64,000 nucleotides of DNA, taken from positions 6,182,501-6,246,500 of the forward strand of contig NZ_JACHMZ010000001.1 of NCBI RefSeq assembly GCF_014205165.1. Reading direction: 5' to 3'. The position numbers and the translations under genes were made by a program. The DNA comes from Micromonospora carbonacea. Lineage in GTDB: Bacteria > Actinomycetota > Actinomycetes > Mycobacteriales > Micromonosporaceae. How positions within the stretch are numbered: position 1 is the stretch's first letter; each line of letters opens with the position of its first letter. Positions 17,865 through 26,983 of this stretch are shown here, piece after piece. A model generated the notes under the pieces. It was given only the letters and a program-made list of their open reading frames with translations. It searched no databases and was not told the DNA's origin.

Positions 17865-19310
17865 ATGGTCAGCACGGTCTTGGTTATCGGTGGCGGTCCG
17901 GCCGGATCGACCGCCGCGGCACTGCTCGCGCGTGCGGGACTGTCGGTGACCTTGCTGGAGAAGGAGACCTTCCCGCGCTACCACATCGGCGAGTCGATCG
18001 CGTCCTCGTGCCGGACCATCGTCGACTTCGTCGGCGCGCTGAGCGACGTCGACGCCCGCGGCTACACCCAGAAGAACGGTGTGCTGCTGCGGTGGGGCAA
18101 GGAGGACTGGGCCATCGACTGGACCGAGATCTTCGGTCCCGGAGTCAGGTCCTGGCAGGTGGACCGCGACGACTTCGACCACGTGCTGCTGAACAACGCC
18201 GCCAAACAGGGCGCGACGGTTATCCAGAACGCCGAGGTCAAGCGGGTGATCTTCGACGGCGACCGCGCGGTGGCCGCGGAGTGGGCCGAGCCGGACAGCG
18301 GCGAGCGGCGCACCACCGAGTTCGACTTCGTCGTGGACGCCTCCGGCCGTGCCGGCATGATCCCCGCCCGCCACTTCAAGCACCGGCGGGCGAACGACAC
18401 GTTCAAGAACGTCGCCATCTGGGGCTACTGGGACGGCGGATCACTGCTGCCCAACTCGCCGCAGGGTGGCATCAACGTGATCGGCGCGCCGGACGGCTGG
18501 TACTGGGTCATCCCGCTGCGGGGCAACCGCTACAGCGTCGGGTTCGTGTGTCACCAGAAGCGCTTCCTCGAACGCCGCAGCGAACACGGCTCACTCGAGG
18601 ACATGCTCGCCGCGCTCGTCGAGGAGTCGCCGACGGTGCGGAGCCTGGTGGCGACCGGGACGTACCAGCCGGGTGTCCGGGTCGAGCAGGACTTCTCGTA
18701 CGTGTCCGACAGCTTCTGCGGCCCCGGCTACTTCGCCGCGGGCGACAGCGCCTGCTTCCTGGACCCGCTGCTGTCGACCGGCGTGCACCTCGCGCTCTAC
18801 AGCGGCATGCTCGCGTCGGCGTCGATCCTGGGCATCGTCAACGGCGACGTCGAGGAGGAGCAGGCCTACGGGTTCTACGAGACGCTCTACCGCAACGCCT
18901 TCGAGCGCCTGTTCACCCTGGTCGCGGCCGTCTACCAGCAGCAGGCCGGCAAGGCGAACTACTTCGCCCTCGCCGACCGGCTGATCGGCGAGCACGACGA
19001 GGCCGAGTTCGAACGGGTCGACGGCGCCAAGGCGTTCGCCCAGCTGATCGCCGGGCTCGCCGACGTGAGCGACGCCATGGCCGGTCGCTCGGTTCCGCCG
19101 CAGCTACCGGCGGCCGACGCCGGCAACTCGGTCGGCCAGCTCTTCCTCGCCGCCGAGCAGGCCCGCCGGATGGCGGAGGCCGGTGTCCCCAAAGCGCCGG
19201 TCAGCGAGGGGCTGAACAAGATCGACGGGCTCGAGCTGTTCGACCCGGAGACCGGCCTGTACCTGATGACGAGCCCGCGACTGGGCATCGGACGGACCCG
19301 GCCGGCGTGA
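17865..19310 (+). CDS. FAD-dependent halogenase (phenolic type)
   Basis: A 481-residue flavin halogenase. MVSTVLVIGGGPAGSTA holds the FAD-binding GxGxxG (9-14). GWYWVIP (211-217) is the WxWxIP signature that separates halogenases from monooxygenases, and GDSACFLDPLLSTGVHLAL is the distal FAD loop. It should chlorinate the orsellinate-derived ring (dichloroisoeverninate), as AviH does in avilamycin. The start at 17865 is fixed by GGGAG 5 bases upstream and by the immediate Rossmann fold; an open stretch upstream is non-coding. First gene of the operon halogenase, FkbM methyltransferase, oxygenase, radical SAM. Confidence 0.93.
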   Translation: MVSTVLVIGGGPAGSTAAALLARAGLSVTLLEKETFPRYHIGESIASSCRTIVDFVGALSDVDARGYTQKNGVLLRWGKEDWAIDWTEIFGPGVRSWQVDRDDFDHVLLNNAAKQGATVIQNAEVKRVIFDGDRAVAAEWAEPDSGERRTTEFDFVVDASGRAGMIPARHFKHRRANDTFKNVAIWGYWDGGSLLPNSPQGGINVIGAPDGWYWVIPLRGNRYSVGFVCHQKRFLERRSEHGSLEDMLAALVEESPTVRSLVATGTYQPGVRVEQDFSYVSDSFCGPGYFAAGDSACFLDPLLSTGVHLALYSGMLASASILGIVNGDVEEEQAYGFYETLYRNAFERLFTLVAAVYQQQAGKANYFALADRLIGEHDEAEFERVDGAKAFAQLIAGLADVSDAMAGRSVPPQLPAADAGNSVGQLFLAAEQARRMAEAGVPKAPVSEGLNKIDGLELFDPETGLYLMTSPRLGIGRTRPA

Positions 19311-20038
19311 GCGGCTCCCTGGCGGCCGACCCCGCCCAGCGCAACGAGGACTACGACCGACTCACCGTCGAGATCATCGAGCGGGTCTGCGGCCGGACGG
19401 CCGTGTCGGTGGACCTCGGCGCCGGCGTCGGCGAGATCACCCAGCACCTGGTCCGGGTGGCGCCGGAGGGCAACCACTTCGCCGTCGAACCGTTGCCCGC
19501 ACTCGCCGACGAGTTGGCAGACCGGCTGCCGTCGGTCACGGTCGTCAGGGCGGCAGCCGCCGACGCCGCGGGCCGGCACAGCTTCGTGCACGTGGTGTCC
19601 AACCCCGGCTACAGCGGCCTGCGCCGACGTCCCTACGACCGGCCGGCGGAGACGCTGCACGAGATCACCGTGGACACGGTGCGCCTGGACGACGTCATTC
19701 CCGCGGACGTACGTGTCGACCTGATCAAGATCGACATCGAGGGGGGCGAGGTGCTGGCCCTGCGGGGGGCGCGCGACACGTTGCGGCGTGGTCGGCCGGT
19801 GATCGTCTTCGAGCATGGCGGCGACAACGTCATGCGGGAGTACGGCACGACGACGGATGACCTGTGGTCACTGCTGGTGGAGGAGCTGGGTTACCAGGTG
19901 TTCACCCTGCCGGCGTGGCTCGCGGGCGGGCGGGCGCTGAGCCGCGCCGCGCTCACCACGGCCCTGGAGCAGGACTGGTACTTCGTCGCGGACCGCGCCG
20001 CCGGGCCCGCGACCGCTGATCAGAAGGGTGTGGACTGA
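19307..20038 (+). CDS. FkbM-family SAM methyltransferase
   Basis: A 243-residue methyltransferase starting at GTG 19307, overlapping the halogenase stop by 4 bases (GTGA). SAM motif I is VSVDLGAGVGEITQHL. IKIDIEGGEVLALRGA is the FkbM-family motif post-II, and IVFEHGGDN follows. FkbM members are O-methyltransferases, usually of sugar or polyketide hydroxyls, so this probably methylates a hydroxyl on the oligosaccharide. Tight coupling to the halogenase and the following oxygenase (1-base overlap) suggests these products are needed together. Confidence 0.88.
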   Translation: MSGSLAADPAQRNEDYDRLTVEIIERVCGRTAVSVDLGAGVGEITQHLVRVAPEGNHFAVEPLPALADELADRLPSVTVVRAAAADAAGRHSFVHVVSNPGYSGLRRRPYDRPAETLHEITVDTVRLDDVIPADVRVDLIKIDIEGGEVLALRGARDTLRRGRPVIVFEHGGDNVMREYGTTTDDLWSLLVEELGYQVFTLPAWLAGGRALSRAALTTALEQDWYFVADRAAGPATADQKGVD

Positions 20039-20979
20039 TGAGTTCCGTCGGAGACCTGCGTGTCGTCAACCGGATCGCGGAATGCGACATCCGGCGGACG
20101 GGGCTGCTGCCCGAGCACGTCACGGCCTTTCGCCGGCAGGGTGTCCTGGTCGTCCGCGGGTTGCTCACACCGCAGGAACTGGCCGACGTCCAGGAGGCCG
20201 GCCGGGCCCTGATCGACCGGGCGTGGTCGACCCGGTCCATGGAGGACACGGTCTGGACGTTGGAGCCCGACCAGCCGGGCGCCGCGCCGGTGCGGATCGA
20301 GTACGTCGTCGACAAGGCCCGACCCATCGCCATGCTGGCCGGTCATCCGTTGCTGCTGCGGATCATGGAGCAGTTGGTCGGACCGAATCTGATCCCGACC
20401 TGGGACAGCATGGTCTTCAAGACACCCGCCGGAGCGCCCAGGCTGGCCTGGCACCGCGACGCCGGGCTCTACGACAACGCGGTCGGCGTCACCGGTGCGG
20501 GCCGGGTCATCGACGCCGGGATCTACCTCGACCCCGCCCCCGAGGACAACTGCGTCTGGTGCATCCCGGAGTCGAACTACTGGGGCGACGACCGGTTGAC
20601 CGCCACCGCGGACCAGCTCAACGCGAGCGAATGGGACACCACCGGGGCGGTGCCAGCCGTGATGCAGCCGGGGGACCTCCTGTTGCACAACATTCTCACG
20701 CTGCACGGGGCGCCCGCGGTGGTCGGCAAGCAGCGCCGGGTCATCTACTTCGAGTACCGGCCGGCCGAGGTGGAATGGCAGTTGGGCCCGCACAGCGCGG
20801 AGTACATCGGGCTGAAACAGCAGGTCCTGCGCTCCTGCATCCAGATGCGGGCGAACGAGCCGCAGTTCGGCGACGAGGAGCCGTTCGACTACCAGCCGGC
20901 CGAGTCGCTCCGGCACTGGGTGGACCGGCCGGAGATCGACACGCTGCGCTTCGCGCACGAGGAGTACTGGCGATGGTGA
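20038..20979 (+). CDS. Phytanoyl-CoA dioxygenase-family oxygenase
   Basis: A 313-residue Fe(II)/2-oxoglutarate enzyme. Iron ligands are His139 and Asp141 (LAWHRDAG) and His223 (LTLHGAPAV), with RRVIYFEY just after as the 2-oxoglutarate-binding arginine region. It is longer than the 252-residue copy at 11499. It is one of four oxygenases of this family in the cluster, three of which would match the orthoester/methylenedioxy-forming AviO1-3 or EvdO1, EvdO2 and EvdMO1 set. Its ATG overlaps the previous stop (TGATG). Confidence 0.87.
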   Translation: MSSVGDLRVVNRIAECDIRRTGLLPEHVTAFRRQGVLVVRGLLTPQELADVQEAGRALIDRAWSTRSMEDTVWTLEPDQPGAAPVRIEYVVDKARPIAMLAGHPLLLRIMEQLVGPNLIPTWDSMVFKTPAGAPRLAWHRDAGLYDNAVGVTGAGRVIDAGIYLDPAPEDNCVWCIPESNYWGDDRLTATADQLNASEWDTTGAVPAVMQPGDLLLHNILTLHGAPAVVGKQRRVIYFEYRPAEVEWQLGPHSAEYIGLKQQVLRSCIQMRANEPQFGDEEPFDYQPAESLRHWVDRPEIDTLRFAHEEYWRW

Positions 20980-20995
20980 GCTCGGGGGGCATCCG

Positions 20996-22213
20996 ATGAG
21001 CGTTCCGGGCGACAGCCACGCCACCCCGTCCCCGACGGCCGATCAGACCGCGTGTGTGCTGCCGTGGATCCACCTCTGCGCCTCCATCGACGGCGTCTAC
21101 GGCCGGTGCTGCGTCGACGACTCGATGTACCACACGGAGCTGTACGACGAGCAGGAGGAGCCGGCGTTCGCGCTGAACGACGACGCGATCGGTTGCTCCC
21201 CGGGCTCGCGGTACGCCAAGGACAACCCGGACCGCGTGATGGGCATCCGGGAGGCCTTCAACAGCCCCAACATGAAGCGGACCCGGCTGGCGATGCTCGG
21301 TGGCGAGCGCGTGGAGGCGTGCAAGTACTGCTACTTCCGGGAGGACCACGGCGCCCAGTCCTACCGGCAGAACGTCAACCGCCGGTTCCACCAGGAGTAC
21401 GACCTCGATGCGCTCGCCGCCCGTACCGCCGCGGACGGCACGGTCGAGGAGTTCCCGTTCTTTCTCGACATCAGGTTCGGCAACCTCTGCAACCTGCGGT
21501 GCGTCATGTGCACCTACCCGGTGAGTTCCTCCTGGGGCGCCAAGCAACGCCCGTCGTGGTCGTCCGCGGTCATCGACCCGTACCGCGACGACGACGAGTT
21601 GTGGGCGACGCTGCGGGAGAATGCGCACCTGATCCGCAAGCTGTACTTCGCGGGCGGCGAACCCTTCCTGCAACCGGGTCATTTCGCCATGCTCGAGCTG
21701 CTCGTGGAAACCGGGAACGCGCACAACGTCGACATCCAGTACAACTCGAACCTGACCGTCTCCCCGGACAACGCGATAAAGCTCCTACGGCACTTCAAGA
21801 GCGTGGGCATCGGGGCTTCCTGCGACGGCGTCGGCGAGGTGTTCGAATACATCCGGGCCGGCGGGAAGTGGGCGGACTTCGTGGCCAATCTGCGCCTGCT
21901 CCGGTCCGACTTCGACGTCTGGCTCCAGGTGTCCCCGCAGCGGCACAACCTGTGGGACCTGCGCAACGTGCTCGAGTTCGCGCGTACCGAGGGGCTGGAG
22001 GTGGACCTGGCCAACGTGGTGCAGTGGCCGCAGGATCTCTCGGTCGCCAGCCTGTCGGCCGAGGAGAAGGCGCGCGCCACCCAGGAGCTGACGGACCTGA
22101 TCGCCTGGTGCGCCGAGCTCGGCTGGGACAAGCCCGCGACCCATCTCGACGCCCTGCGTTCGTTCATGAACTCGCTCGATCCGACCCGCCTGGTGGACGA
22201 CGGGGTGTCCTGA
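20996..22213 (+). CDS. Radical SAM/Twitch-domain protein (AviX12-like)
   Basis: A 405-residue radical SAM enzyme. The CX3CX2C cluster motif is Cys165, Cys169 and Cys172 in LCNLRCVMCTYP, and LYFAGGEPFLQPG is the GGE SAM motif. Unusually, the cysteine-rich part precedes the core: Cys20, Cys28, Cys38, Cys39 and CKYC (109-112) could bind an auxiliary cluster, as in Twitch-domain proteins. Avilamycin AviX12 is a radical SAM enzyme that epimerises a sugar carbon late in assembly; a matching epimerase role is inferred. It is last in the halogenase operon, 16 bases after the oxygenase. Confidence 0.88.
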   Translation: MSVPGDSHATPSPTADQTACVLPWIHLCASIDGVYGRCCVDDSMYHTELYDEQEEPAFALNDDAIGCSPGSRYAKDNPDRVMGIREAFNSPNMKRTRLAMLGGERVEACKYCYFREDHGAQSYRQNVNRRFHQEYDLDALAARTAADGTVEEFPFFLDIRFGNLCNLRCVMCTYPVSSSWGAKQRPSWSSAVIDPYRDDDELWATLRENAHLIRKLYFAGGEPFLQPGHFAMLELLVETGNAHNVDIQYNSNLTVSPDNAIKLLRHFKSVGIGASCDGVGEVFEYIRAGGKWADFVANLRLLRSDFDVWLQVSPQRHNLWDLRNVLEFARTEGLEVDLANVVQWPQDLSVASLSAEEKARATQELTDLIAWCAELGWDKPATHLDALRSFMNSLDPTRLVDDGVS

Positions 22214-22480
22214 ACGACGACCTCCGCAACGATTTCGTACGGTGCCGCGACAGTTCCTGGCCCAGAGCGAAGAATGGTTGATGCATATGCGAGGCGTTTC
22301 CTTGCCGCCGAAGATCAGGTGTGGGGAAAACGCTAGTCCAGGTCCGCTACTCTCGGTCGGGCAGCCGCCGACCGCAGCGGAGCCTGTCGCGCCGGGCCGG
22401 TCGATTCGCGCTTGTGTGGTGATCGGGCTCGGCACGTGAACAAGCGACCCGTGCAGGTACGGCGCTAGGGAAAGGTTCCG
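22214..22480. other. Spacer with probable internal promoter
   Basis: 267 bases between co-directional genes with no credible gene. It is richer in A/T around 22325-22340. TAGGGA at 22466-22471 lies 9 bases before the ATG at 22481 and could be a -10 of a leaderless transcript; GGGAAAGG in the same place could instead serve as ribosome site. Confidence 0.4.
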
Positions 22481-23797
22481 ATGCGGATTCTGTTTACCGT
22501 GTCCAACTGGGCTGGACACTACATGTGCATGGTTCCGCTCGCATGGGCGTTCCGGGCGGCCGGGCACGAGGTCCGGGTCGCCTGCCCGCCCCAGCAGGTT
22601 TCGGGGGTCCAGGCGACCGGCCTGATGCCGGTGTCGATGCTCGACTCCGCCGACATGATGGAAAGCGCCCGGCTGGCCTACTGGTCGTTGGCGATCAACA
22701 CCCCGCCGCAGAGCGGGGAGATGCCTCTGCCGCTGCATCCCTTCACCGGTGAGGCGCTCGGCTCCGTGCGCGATTTCGACACCGGCATGCTGAGCGACTT
22801 CTGGAAGAGGTCCATCGCCGCGGTCCAGCGCAGCTTCGACAACGCCGTCGACTACGCCGCGTCCTGGCGTCCCGACCTGGTGGTGTACGACATCATGGCG
22901 GTCGAGGGGGCGCTGGTCGGCATTTTGAACGACGTGCCCAGCGTCTTCTTCGGGCCGGGCTTCATCGGCACGGTGGAGACCGAGCCGGGGCTCAACATGA
23001 TGGCGGGGGATCCCCTCTCCTGCTTCGAGAAGTACGGCGTGCAGTGGACCCGGCGCGACATCAAGTACGCCGTCGATCCGTCGCCGGACGTGGCCATTCC
23101 GCCCATGGGCGACGCGCTGCGGATACCCATCCGATACCACCCCTTCAACGGATCTCAGGACGTCGACCCCTGGCTGTTGGGCCCGGTCAAGGGCAAGCGG
23201 GTGTGCGTGGTGTGGGGCAACTCCGCGACGGGGGTGTTCGGCGAGCGGCTGCCGGCCCTTCGACAGGCGGTCGAGACCGCGGCGCAACTGGCCACCGAGG
23301 TGGTGCTCACGGCGGCGCTGTCCGAGGTGGACGCGATGGGCACGCTGCCACCGAACGTCCGGGTCCTGCGCAACTGCCCACTCGAACTGATCCTGCCCGA
23401 CTGCGACCTGCTCATCCACCACGGCAGCGCGAACTGCCTGATGAACGGCATCGCCATGGGGGTGCCGCAGCTGTCACTCGCGCTGAACTTCGACGGGCAG
23501 ATCTACGGTCGGCGGCTGGATCCGCAGGGAGCGACCAAGACGTTGCCCGGGCTGCTGATCGACCGCGACGCGATCGACAAGGCCATCGGTGAGGTGCTGT
23601 TCGACCACCGGTACCGGCGCCGGGCGGTCGAGCTCAGCGAGTCCGTCGGTGCCGCGCCGACCGCCGCGCAGGTCGCCGACCTGCTCGTCACCCTGGCCCG
23701 CGAGGGTGAGCTGACCGCCTCCGACGTCGCCGGGTTGGTGACCGGGCGAGGGCCGCAACGTAAGGAAATCACCCAGGACACCGTGAGCGAGGTCTGA
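22481..23797 (+). CDS. GT1-family glycosyltransferase
   Basis: A 438-residue GT-B antibiotic glycosyltransferase. MRILFTVSNWAGHYMCMVPLAWAF is the acceptor-domain start with the conserved GH of the family, followed by GHEVRVACPPQ. The donor motif near the C-terminus is CDLLIHHGSANCLMNGIAMGVPQL (HHG then GVPQL). It should transfer a dTDP-sugar; it could also link a sugar to the aromatic ester unit. It is translationally coupled to the following methyltransferase (TGATGA overlap). Confidence 0.87.
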   Translation: MRILFTVSNWAGHYMCMVPLAWAFRAAGHEVRVACPPQQVSGVQATGLMPVSMLDSADMMESARLAYWSLAINTPPQSGEMPLPLHPFTGEALGSVRDFDTGMLSDFWKRSIAAVQRSFDNAVDYAASWRPDLVVYDIMAVEGALVGILNDVPSVFFGPGFIGTVETEPGLNMMAGDPLSCFEKYGVQWTRRDIKYAVDPSPDVAIPPMGDALRIPIRYHPFNGSQDVDPWLLGPVKGKRVCVVWGNSATGVFGERLPALRQAVETAAQLATEVVLTAALSEVDAMGTLPPNVRVLRNCPLELILPDCDLLIHHGSANCLMNGIAMGVPQLSLALNFDGQIYGRRLDPQGATKTLPGLLIDRDAIDKAIGEVLFDHRYRRRAVELSESVGAAPTAAQVADLLVTLAREGELTASDVAGLVTGRGPQRKEITQDTVSEV

Positions 23798-24519
23798 TGA
23801 GCAACGCGCAAGGAACACCCGCCACCGGCCCCAAGCCGCCGCTGCGGAGCATGGGCGACCTCAACATGGTCTGGGAGTGGAGGACGCCGGACGAGATGCA
23901 GATCCAGCTCGCCGGCACCCAGCCCCGCGACGAGTACCTGCAGGACCGCGTCGACCGGGCGAAGTGGATGGCCGAGCGCCTCGGGATCACCCCGGAGTCG
24001 TCGATCTTCGAGATCGGCAGCGGCGAGGGGATCATGGCCAACGTCCTCGCGCCTTCGGTGCGACGGATGCTGTGCACCGACGTCAGCCGGTCCTTCCTGG
24101 ACAAGGCACGGGTCACCTGCCAGGACCATGCCAACGTCGACTACCACCACATCGACAACGACTACCTGGCGGCGTTGCCGTCGGCGGAGTTCGACGCGGG
24201 CTTTTCGCTGAACGTGTTCATTCACCTCAACGTCTTCGAGTTCTTCCACTACTTCCGTCAGATCGCCCGGATCCTGCGGCCCGGCGGCAGGTTCGGGGTC
24301 AACTTCCTCGACATCGGCGCGTCGACGCGCAGCTTCTTCCACTTCTACGCGGAGCGGTACCTGACGGCGAACCCGGTCGAGTTCAAGGGTTTCCTCTCCT
24401 TCCACGGCATCGACGTGATCTCCTCGTTGGCCGTCGAGGCCGGCCTGACGCCGCTGCTGGACGAGTTCGTCAACGAGGACGGGGTCTGCTACCTGATCCT
24501 GCGCCGCGACCAGAAGTAG
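23797..24519 (+). CDS. Class I SAM-dependent methyltransferase
   Basis: A 240-residue methyltransferase (Methyltransf_25/11-like). SSIFEIGSGEGIMANVL is SAM motif I, MLCTDVSRSFLDKAR the ribose-binding acidic position, and FDAGFSLNVFIHLNVFEFFHY with RILRPGGRFGVNF motifs IV-VI. It is likely a sugar O-methyltransferase; the target is unknown. Its ATG overlaps the glycosyltransferase stop, and it is followed by a strong hairpin, so this two-gene unit ends here. Confidence 0.83.
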   Translation: MSNAQGTPATGPKPPLRSMGDLNMVWEWRTPDEMQIQLAGTQPRDEYLQDRVDRAKWMAERLGITPESSIFEIGSGEGIMANVLAPSVRRMLCTDVSRSFLDKARVTCQDHANVDYHHIDNDYLAALPSAEFDAGFSLNVFIHLNVFEFFHYFRQIARILRPGGRFGVNFLDIGASTRSFFHFYAERYLTANPVEFKGFLSFHGIDVISSLAVEAGLTPLLDEFVNEDGVCYLILRRDQK

Positions 24520-24546
24520 GCGACGTGGACCACCCGCCCTCGGTGT

Positions 24547-24580
24547 GAGCGTCCAGGTGCCGGCGGGCACCTGGACGCTC
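24547..24580. terminator. Bidirectional hairpin terminator, 15-bp stem
   Basis: GAGCGTCCAGGTGCC (24547-24561), loop GGCG, then GGCACCTGGACGCTC (24566-24580): a perfect stem between the convergent methyltransferase and KAS III-like genes. Confidence 0.8.
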
Positions 24581-24684
24581 CGGCCTCCGGAACGGGCGGA
24601 GCGGGCCCACGGCCGTCGGCCGTCGTGGTCCGGGCCACCGCCGCAGACCCGACGCCGGGGCGGGGGTCCCCCGCCTGCCCGGCG

Positions 24685-25719
24685 TCACTTCGTCCAGGCC
24701 GGCGATTCGAGGACCTGGACGATGACACAGGACAGCACGACGCCGGGTGCGGTGCCCAGCATCAACATGTGGTCGCCCGGCCGGAGCTCCCCCGTGCGCA
24801 CCAGGTGATCGAAGGACAGGATGGTGTCGCTGGCGCCGCAGTGCCCGATCCCGCGACCGTACTCCCAGGTCGAACGCGACATCGGCAGGTCCCACATCGT
24901 CATCACCCGCTGCTCGACCACCTCGCGGGAGTAGTTCATGAACCCCACCCGGGCGATGTCGCCGATCCCGATCTCGGCCTCCGCCAGCGCCTGGTCGACC
25001 AGCTCGACGACCCGCTGCGGCACGTCGGCCATGGCTGCGGCCGCCGGGCTGCGGCTGGCGAACTGCTGGCCGATCCGGGCGCTGAAGTCCGTGGTGCGGC
25101 CGACCGTGATGCTGGGCGGGAACAGCGGCTCGTCGCCGCGGTGCAGGGCTTCGGCGGTCGTCATCGTCCGTGTGCACACCGAACGCAGCCGGGCGAACCC
25201 CGGTTGTTTGGTCAGCACGATGGCCGAGGCGGCGTCGCCACCGATGAAGCCGGGTCCCATCGACCAGCGGTCGATCAGCGGCGTGCCGTAGTTGTCCGCC
25301 GCGACGAGCAGGGCGCTCGTGCGTTCCGGAACGGCGGTCAGGTAGCTGGCGGCGAGTTCCATCGCGCTGAACAGACCGTTGCAGCCCTGCCGGATCTCCA
25401 GGGCGAGCAGGTCGCCGCCCACCAGATGCCGTTGCAGGTACGACTGCGGCGGCCAGCCGTCCGGTCCCTGGTGCCACGTGCTGGCGTACAGCAGCAGGTC
25501 GAACTCCTTCGGCGACCCGCCCCACCGCTTGACCGCCTGCTGTGCGGCCCGGAGTGCCATCTCGGGGGGAGGCATGTCGCCCGCGACCGCGACGCCGACG
25601 AGTTCGTGCGCCTCGGCGTCCTCGGCCGAATAGAGGCCCCGGGCGACCGCCCAGTCGACGCTCACCCGCGGCGGAATGAACGTCCCGACACCGCCGATGA
25701 ACATGTCCGGTGTCCGCAT
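24685..25719 (-). CDS. KAS III-like acyltransferase (AviN/CalO4 type)
   Basis: A 344-residue thiolase-fold protein starting after AGGAGGAG. The nucleophile is Cys113 in IRQGCNGLFS. At the usual KAS III HQAN position the sequence reads FMNYSREVVE (261-264 region), so the standard catalytic histidine is absent. At the usual GNTSAAS position there is IGHCGASD with His293. Such altered triads fit acyl- or aroyl-transferring KAS III relatives rather than condensing enzymes. It should move orsellinate or its derivative from the PKS to the oligosaccharide. It is single and convergent with the methyltransferase, and divergent from the AviRb-like gene. Confidence 0.87.
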   Translation of the reverse strand: MRTPDMFIGGVGTFIPPRVSVDWAVARGLYSAEDAEAHELVGVAVAGDMPPPEMALRAAQQAVKRWGGSPKEFDLLLYASTWHQGPDGWPPQSYLQRHLVGGDLLALEIRQGCNGLFSAMELAASYLTAVPERTSALLVAADNYGTPLIDRWSMGPGFIGGDAASAIVLTKQPGFARLRSVCTRTMTTAEALHRGDEPLFPPSITVGRTTDFSARIGQQFASRSPAAAAMADVPQRVVELVDQALAEAEIGIGDIARVGFMNYSREVVEQRVMTMWDLPMSRSTWEYGRGIGHCGASDTILSFDHLVRTGELRPGDHMLMLGTAPGVVLSCVIVQVLESPAWTK

Positions 25720-26047
25720 GAATTCTCCTCCTCGCAATTCATGTTGATCATCACCGCAGCTCGGAGCCGCCCCGGCCTTCGTCCACCGGACCACGACTCT
25801 ATGATGGCCGCATCGCAACTAGTCTGGAATTCCACCTAGATGTGGAACGGATCTTCGTGTGGTATTTCCCGCCGACGGAGCACGATGCGTTCGCCGGCAT
25901 CGGGCTCGGGGCCGCCGCCGAGAACACGGCGGGTGCCACCCCAGCCGACGCCGACACTTGTCCCCGGCCCGCCGGCCCGTGCGGACGACCGGCATGATTG
26001 TCCCGCCGCAGGGCACGCAAGCCGGGTTCGTGGGAAGGGTCTCAGCC
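25720..26047. other. Divergent region, KAS III-like / rRNA methyltransferase
   Basis: 328 bases with no gene I can support. It is AT-richer at 25800-25840, with CTAGTCT at 25818-25824 and, on the minus strand, CATAGAGT near 25797-25804 as possible -10 elements. Expression of the resistance gene should start here. Confidence 0.4.
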
Positions 26048-26881
26048 ATGTCCAAGATCGGAGAAGGGCCGCGGAGGCGTGGCGTGGAGGCCCGGCTGGA
26101 GCGGCGCAACGCCAGATTCCAGCAGTGGGAGGCGCTGCTGACCAACCGGAACACGCGGCACCGGCTGGGTGAGTTCCTGGTGCAGGGCGTACGCCCGATC
26201 AACGAGGCGATCGCGCACCACTGGCGGATCCGGGCGCTGCTGCACGCGGGGAACCTGAGATCGCAGTGGGCGCGTGACCTGGTCAGGGAGCAGGTCGCCG
26301 ACGAGGTGATCCGGCTGTCCCCGGAGCTGCTGCACGAGCTCGCGGGAAAGGACGAGGACACCACCGAGCTGATCGCCGTCGTCGCGATCCCTCCGGACGA
26401 CCTCACCCGGATCCGCGTACGCCCGAACGGCGTTCTGGTGGTGCTCGACCGTCCGATCAGTCCGGGCAACGTGGGCTCGCTCCTGCGCTCGGCCGACGCG
26501 CTGGGCATCGACGGGGTGATCGTCGCGGGCCGGGCGGCCGACCTCTACGACCCGAAGACGGTTCGGGGCAGCCGCGGCTCGCTGTTCGCCGTTCCGGCGG
26601 TGCGGGCCGAGACCCCGACCGCCGTGCTGGAATGGCTGCGGACGATCGACGCGATGACGCTCGTCGGCACGAGTGAGGACGCGGTCACCGACATCTGGAA
26701 TCACGACTTCACCGGGCCGACCGCCGTCGTCGTCGGCAACGAGACAAGCGGAATGAGCAGTTTCTGGGCCAACAACTGCGACGTGGTGCTCCGGATCCCC
26801 ATGGTCGGGTCGGCGAGTTCGCTGAACGCGACGGTCGCCGCCTCGATCACGCTGTACGAGATCACCCGACAACGGGCGTGA
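26048..26881 (+). CDS. aviRb: 23S rRNA 2'-O-ribose methyltransferase, orthosomycin resistance (AviRb type)
   Basis: A 277-residue SpoU/TrmH (SPOUT) methyltransferase. RRNARFQQWEALLTNRNTRH and FLVQGVRPINEAI form an N-terminal part that strongly resembles AviRb as I remember it. LVVLDRPISPGNVGSLLRSADALG, AVVVGNETSGMS and VGSASSLNATVAASI are SPOUT motifs 1-3 forming the trefoil-knot SAM site. AviRb methylates the ribose of U2479 in 23S rRNA and blocks orthosomycin binding, so self-resistance is expected. I chose the ATG at 26048 because similarity begins there and GGAAGGG precedes it; the frame is open further upstream. Confidence 0.93.
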   Translation: MSKIGEGPRRRGVEARLERRNARFQQWEALLTNRNTRHRLGEFLVQGVRPINEAIAHHWRIRALLHAGNLRSQWARDLVREQVADEVIRLSPELLHELAGKDEDTTELIAVVAIPPDDLTRIRVRPNGVLVVLDRPISPGNVGSLLRSADALGIDGVIVAGRAADLYDPKTVRGSRGSLFAVPAVRAETPTAVLEWLRTIDAMTLVGTSEDAVTDIWNHDFTGPTAVVVGNETSGMSSFWANNCDVVLRIPMVGSASSLNATVAASITLYEITRQRA

Positions 26882-26983
26882 CCGCACCTCTGGTGGAATC
26901 GCTAGTCTTCCGCAGGAACTGCCTACCGTCGGCGCCGTCAGGATATAACCGGTCCGGCAGGGGAGTTTCATGAGGAGGGGCGC

